Assembly: GCF_036345995.1 (NCBI RefSeq)
Contig: NZ_CP107796.1
Span: 2,108,001 to 2,172,000 of the forward strand
Reading direction: 5' to 3'
DNA from: Streptomyces sp. NBC_00557
GTDB lineage: Bacteria > Actinomycetota > Actinomycetes > Streptomycetales > Streptomycetaceae
Length of the DNA: 64,000 nt
This document shows positions 60,838-64,000 of this stretch, piece by piece. Both the position numbers and the translations under genes were made by a program. A model generated the notes under the pieces. The model did no database searches. It saw only the letters and a program-made list of their open reading frames with translations, and had not been told where the DNA came from. How positions within the stretch are numbered: the stretch's first letter is position 1; each line of letters begins with the position of its first letter.

Positions 60838-61470
60838 TCAGACGCCCGCGCCCAGCACCGAGTTGATCTGCTGGGGGTCGCCGCAGACGATCAGCAGGGC
60901 ACCGGCCCGGGAGTGGGCCAGCGGCAGGGCCGAGGCGGCAGCGGCAGCGGGACCTCCGTTGAGGGCCACGACGACCACGGGGCGGGACGCGGCACGGGAG
61001 GCGACGGCGGCGTCCGCGTAGAAGACGTCGTCACCGGCGTCGTGCTGCGCCCAGTAGGAAGCTTCACCGAAGGACAGTTCGTGCTCCGCCCACGGATGCT
61101 GGGACCCCGTGGTGATCACGAGCACGTCGCCAGGGGCACGGCCCGACTCCAGCAGCAGGTCCACCGCCTCCTCGGCGGCGTCGAGCGCACCCTCGGCCGA
61201 GGCCGGGATCAGCTGGATCTGCGGGCCGGCCGCCGCGGCGGCGGGAGCGGCCGGGCCGGACGGAGCGGGCTTGGCCTGAGCCACGTCACGCGGTGTGCGC
61301 TGCACCGGCGGCACCGGCCGCGGAGGGCCGGGACGACCGGGGCGGGACGGAGCCGCGGGACGGGGGCCGGGTACAGGGCGAGGGGTCGGCGCGGTACGAC
61401 CGTTGGCCGGCGTGGCGCGGGGACCCTGGGCACTCTCGTGAATCTGAGGCTCCTCGGGAATGAGAGGCAT
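60838..61470 (-). CDS. Protein with decayed UvrD-like helicase C-terminal domain
   Basis: 210 aa. A Pro-rich disordered N-terminus (about 1-90) precedes a small domain ending VFYADAAVASRAASRPVVVVALNGG...LAHSRAGALLIVCGDPQQINSVLGAGV. This aligns by eye with motifs V-VI of superfamily 1 helicases (FKGLE.PVVV.ALNGG...LSRAR..L.VVGDP). The KGLE and TRA motifs are altered and the ATPase N-terminal half is absent. Function unknown. ATG 61470 lacks a clear Shine-Dalgarno; GATAAATATC lies 5-14 nt upstream. Confidence 0.72.
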   Translation of the reverse strand: MPLIPEEPQIHESAQGPRATPANGRTAPTPRPVPGPRPAAPSRPGRPGPPRPVPPVQRTPRDVAQAKPAPSGPAAPAAAAAGPQIQLIPASAEGALDAAEEAVDLLLESGRAPGDVLVITTGSQHPWAEHELSFGEASYWAQHDAGDDVFYADAAVASRAASRPVVVVALNGGPAAAAASALPLAHSRAGALLIVCGDPQQINSVLGAGV

Positions 61471-61538
61471 GAGCTGATATTTATCAAACGTTGGTGCGGC
61501 ACGGGTGACCGGGTGGCACATCAGTGCGAGCGGAACCG

Positions 61539-62240
61539 TCAGAAATCGAAGCCGAGCTGGCCCTCGATCTCGGGAACGCTTCCGTCCACCCAGCTGCGGA
61601 CCTTCTTGAGGTGCCGCCACTGAGGCAACGCATCAAGATACGCCCACGACAAGCGGTGGTGCGGGGTGGGCCCCCACTCCTCCAGCGCGGCCTTGTGCAC
61701 GGGCGACGGATACCCGGCGTTGTCCGCAAATCCGAAGTGTGCATGGTCGGCACCCAGTTCGGCCATCATTTTGTCGCGCTGAACCTTGGCTATCACCGAC
61801 GCCGCCGCGACGGCCACACACGACTGATCGCCCTTGATCACCGTGCGCACCCTCCAGGGAGCGCCGAGGTAGTCGTGCTTCCCGTCGAGGATCACTGCGT
61901 CGGGGCGGACCGGCAGGGCGTCCAGAGCCCGGACCGCGGCGAGCCGCAGCGCGGCGGTCATCCCCAGGTCGTCGATCTCCTCGGGGGAAGCATGCCCCAG
62001 CGCGTAGGCGGTCACCCATGAGCGAAGGGTCTCCGCCAGCTCGGTGCGCCGCTTGATCGTCAGCAGCTTGGAGTCGGTCAGCCCCTCGGGCGGGCGGCGG
62101 AGTCCGGTGACCGCCGCGCAGACGGTGACAGGTCCGGCCCATGCGCCGCGCCCCACCTCGTCGACACCGGCAATGACCTTCGCTCCGGTCGTGGCGCGCA
62201 GGGAGCGCTCGACGGTGTGGGTAGGCGGTTCGTACGGCAT
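61539..62240 (-). CDS. rnhB: Ribonuclease HII
   Basis: 233 aa. Removes RNA from RNA-DNA hybrids and single ribonucleotides from DNA. Metal-binding motif [15 protein letters not shown] (Asp27, Glu28), then TDSKLLT and [17 protein letters not shown] with the conserved Asp in [10 protein letters not shown] and a C-terminal [24 protein letters not shown]. All DEDD carboxylates are visible. Upstream of the UvrD-like gene, 68 bp away, and probably in the same transcript. Confidence 0.96.
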   Translation of the reverse strand: MPYEPPTHTVERSLRATTGAKVIAGVDEVGRGAWAGPVTVCAAVTGLRRPPEGLTDSKLLTIKRRTELAETLRSWVTAYALGHASPEEIDDLGMTAALRLAAVRALDALPVRPDAVILDGKHDYLGAPWRVRTVIKGDQSCVAVAAASVIAKVQRDKMMAELGADHAHFGFADNAGYPSPVHKAALEEWGPTPHHRLSWAYLDALPQWRHLKKVRSWVDGSVPEIEGQLGFDF

Positions 62241-62321
62241 GGCGCCCTTAGCGTACGCCGCCGGGCGGGTCGGCCGACACCCCGGTCTCCCGTCCCGCCG
62301 GGCAGGTCACCGGGGGTGCCG

Positions 62322-62945
62322 TCAGGCTCCGTAGGGCCGCAGCAGCGGGAGCATCAGCTGGTCGATCATCTCCTCAAGGTCCTGATCACTCCATTCGCTG
62401 GCGCACATCTTCGAGCGGTACATCATCACGGCCGGGATGGCGTCGAAGACATAGCCGTTGGCCGCGTCCGCACGCACCTCACCTCGCCCTATTCCACGGG
62501 TGATGACCTCCCCCAGGAGTCGGACGGTCGGCTCCACCACCCCTCCGACGATCACTTCCTGGAAGCGTTCCGCGTGGATCTGATCGCACTCGTGAATCAC
62601 CGAGCGCAGCGCCACGCCCGGCGGCGAGAACATGATCTGCCGTACCTGCCGGCACAGGGCGAGAAGGTCCTCGCGCACGCTGCCGAGGTCCGGGGCCGTC
62701 TCCACCCTGGGAAGCCCAGCCACCAGCGCGTCCGCGACGAGGTCCTCCTTGCAGGGCCAGCGGCGGTAGACCGCGGCCTTGCCGGTCTGGGCGCCGGCGG
62801 CGACTCCTTCCATGGTCAGCCCCTTCCAGCCGACCTCGCCGAGTTGCTCCAGCGCGGCTTCGAGGATCGCGCGCTCCAGCACCACGCCGCGCCGACGAGG
62901 GGAAGCCGCCCGAGCGGGAGCAGCCGTCCAGCGCGAAGTAACCAT
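62322..62945 (-). CDS. TetR-family regulator
   Basis: 207 aa. N-terminal HTH (ERAILEAALEQLGEVGWKGLTMEGVAAGAQTGKAAVYRRWPCKEDLVADAL, about 22-72) and a helical ligand domain. Divergent from the MFS pump gene with two identical-core palindromic operators between them, so it almost certainly represses the pump and itself. ATG 62945 preceded by GGAGAG. Confidence 0.92.
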   Translation of the reverse strand: MVTSRWTAAPARAASPRRRGVVLERAILEAALEQLGEVGWKGLTMEGVAAGAQTGKAAVYRRWPCKEDLVADALVAGLPRVETAPDLGSVREDLLALCRQVRQIMFSPPGVALRSVIHECDQIHAERFQEVIVGGVVEPTVRLLGEVITRGIGRGEVRADAANGYVFDAIPAVMMYRSKMCASEWSDQDLEEMIDQLMLPLLRPYGA

Positions 62946-63038
62946 CTGTGTCTCTCCAACAGGGGAAGCGGGGATTGCCGGGGGGCAGGCTGTGCCGCGC
63001 TGCAGCAACAGGGGGACGCGAGGCGGGGCACGAGATTA

Positions 63039-63058
63039 AGTGAACGCTTGCGTTCACT
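63039..63058. promoter_or_regulatory. TetR operator 1
   Basis: Perfect 20-bp palindrome AGTGAACGCTTGCGTTCACT (10-bp arms) in the divergent TetR/MFS promoter. Same AGTGAACG half-site as operator 2. Confidence 0.9.
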
Positions 63059-63086
63059 GTCGGGGACTCACTACCGTGGACGCGAA

Positions 63087-63106
63087 AGTGAACGCGATCG
63101 TTCACT
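63087..63106. promoter_or_regulatory. TetR operator 2
   Basis: Palindrome AGTGAACGCGATCGTTCACT, 48 bp from operator 1 start to start and 23 bp before the MFS start; probably overlaps its promoter. Two sites suggest cooperative or independent control of both genes. Confidence 0.9.
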
Positions 63107-63129
63107 AATGCCTTCAGGGGGGACCCATT

Positions 63130-64000
63130 GTGACGACCTCTCAGCTGTTGCAGGATCCAGAACCGGGCGTGGCCCGCCGGGAGGGGCATCCCGGCATCGC
63201 ACTCACCGTCATCGCGGCCTGCCAACTCATGGTGGTACTCGACGCGACGATTGTGAACATCGCGCTCCCGCACATTCAAGACGCGCTCAAGTTCAGCACC
63301 ACGGACCTGACATGGGTGGTCAGCGCCTACACGCTCACGTTCGGCGGCCTGCTCCTGCTCGGTGCGCGCGCCGGTGACATCCTCGGCCGCCGCCGGGTGT
63401 TCATGGCCGGCATCCTGTTGTTCACCTTCGCCTCCCTCCTGGGCGGTCTCGCCCAGGAGCCGTGGCAACTGCTGGCCGCGCGGGCCTTGCAGGGCGTGGG
63501 CGGCGCGATCGCCTCGCCCACATCTCTTGCACTGATCACCACGACCTTCCCCGAAGGCCCGGAACGCAACCGGGCCTTCGGGGTGTTCGCCGCCGTGTCC
63601 GCGGGCGGCGGCGCCATCGGCCTGCTCGCGGGCGGCATGCTCACGGACTGGCTCGACTGGCGTTGGGTGCTGTTCGTCAACGTGCCGATCGGCGTGCTGA
63701 TCGCCGCTCTCGCTCCGCTCTACATCAACGAGTCCCGGCGGCATCCGGGTCGCTTCGACATCACCGGCGCGCTGACGTCGACGGCCGGCATGGCCTCGCT
63801 GGTCTACGGCTTCATCCGCGCTTCGGAGAACGGCTGGCGGGACGGCCTCACGCTCGGCTCCTTCGGCGCGGCCGCGGTGCTGCTGCTCGCCTTCGTCTTC
63901 ACCGAGATACGGGCGAAGGAGCCGATCACCCCGCTCAAGATGTTCGCGGACCGCAACCGCTGGGGAACGTACGTGATCATGCTGAGCCTCGCCGCCGCGA
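63130..64000 (+). CDS. EmrB/QacA-type MFS efflux pump, incomplete at window end
   Basis: Begins VTTSQLLQDPEPGVARREGHPGIALTVIAACQLMVVLDATIVNIALPHIQDALKFSTTDLTWVVSAYTL, the TM1 VLDATIVNVALP motif C of the DHA2 (14-TM) drug:proton antiporters. Motif A then follows as GARAGDILGRRRVFMAG. GTG 63130 with AGGGGGG 7 nt upstream. The gene runs past the window end (290 codons visible). Likely exports the TetR ligand, an antibiotic or antiseptic-like compound. Confidence 0.93.
   Translation, partial: MTTSQLLQDPEPGVARREGHPGIALTVIAACQLMVVLDATIVNIALPHIQDALKFSTTDLTWVVSAYTLTFGGLLLLGARAGDILGRRRVFMAGILLFTFASLLGGLAQEPWQLLAARALQGVGGAIASPTSLALITTTFPEGPERNRAFGVFAAVSAGGGAIGLLAGGMLTDWLDWRWVLFVNVPIGVLIAALAPLYINESRRHPGRFDITGALTSTAGMASLVYGFIRASENGWRDGLTLGSFGAAAVLLLAFVFTEIRAKEPITPLKMFADRNRWGTYVIMLSLAAA

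Noticed and set aside
60492..60866. Several overlapping 80-177 codon frames in the gap after 60382
   Set aside because: No ribosome sites, implausible composition and no agreement with any known fold.

Overview
The window is about 72% G+C with dense, short-spaced genes on both strands, frequent GTG starts and 4-bp start/stop overlaps. The gene set (HrdB principal sigma factor, WhiH, SepH, CutRS, DUF4193, DUF3093, DUF4192, HPr with a DasR-type operator) is that of a Streptomyces chromosome core. From memory, the order resembles the S. coelicolor dut-cutRS-ptsH-parC-parE-hrdB-whiH-recQ-rnhB stretch. No database search was run, so family names rest on motifs and recall.

Layout. 0-11 kb: dut (cut by the window edge), a PaaI-type thioesterase, DUF3093, an EcsC-like protein, DUF4193, the CutS/CutR two-component pair, a 57-aa conserved protein, inositol monophosphatase, ferrochelatase, an MFS carrier and a sugar-lactone oxidase. 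11-22 kb: sepH, a mercaptopyruvate-type sulfurtransferase, a VOC protein, tdk, a nucleotide pyrophosphatase-like enzyme, DUF5998, a PatA-type GNAT/acyl-CoA-synthetase fusion, ptsH (HPr), a GntR regulator and an M23 cell-wall peptidase behind a c-di-AMP riboswitch. 22-33 kb: a paired M16 protease, parC, a CobW-type metallochaperone GTPase, citrate synthase divergent from a MerR-HTH/citrate-synthase fusion, and an iron-box-controlled sucrase/ferredoxin-like protein. 33-44 kb: a signalling and transport block with a CitA-type kinase/regulator pair, an SsuABC-like ABC transporter, a second paralogous regulator, an SSS symporter with DUF485, and a NarL-type kinase/regulator pair with a DUF1453 protein. 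44-52 kb: parE, DUF7455, a trypsin-like protease, hrdB and whiH. 52-64 kb: a fused ABC protein, a NrtR-like Nudix regulator, DUF4192, a frameshifted recQ, two lineage-specific proteins, rnhB, and a TetR regulator divergent from an EmrB/QacA-type MFS pump with two palindromic operators.

How it works together. Much of the window is housekeeping: nucleotide pools (dut, tdk), haem, chromosome topology (parC, parE), RNase HII and the principal sigma factor. Development is represented by sepH and whiH, and envelope or secretion control by cutRS and the riboswitch-controlled M23 peptidase. Carbon metabolism runs through HPr, the protein acyltransferase, two citrate-synthase-fold proteins and the carboxylate-type sensors and transporters. 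Several regulatory sites are readable directly: a DasR site, a DmdR/IdeR iron box, a sigma-WhiG-like promoter that would give a leaderless whiH mRNA, TetR operators and a complete c-di-AMP riboswitch.

The most unusual points are the one-base frameshift in recQ, a stand-alone protein that looks like a decayed UvrD C-terminal domain, an ABC ATPase-permease fusion with a roughly 300-residue disordered linker next to whiH, and the citrate synthase / DNA-binding citrate-synthase divergon with nested palindromes. I saw no tRNA, rRNA, insertion sequence, prophage or CRISPR array.
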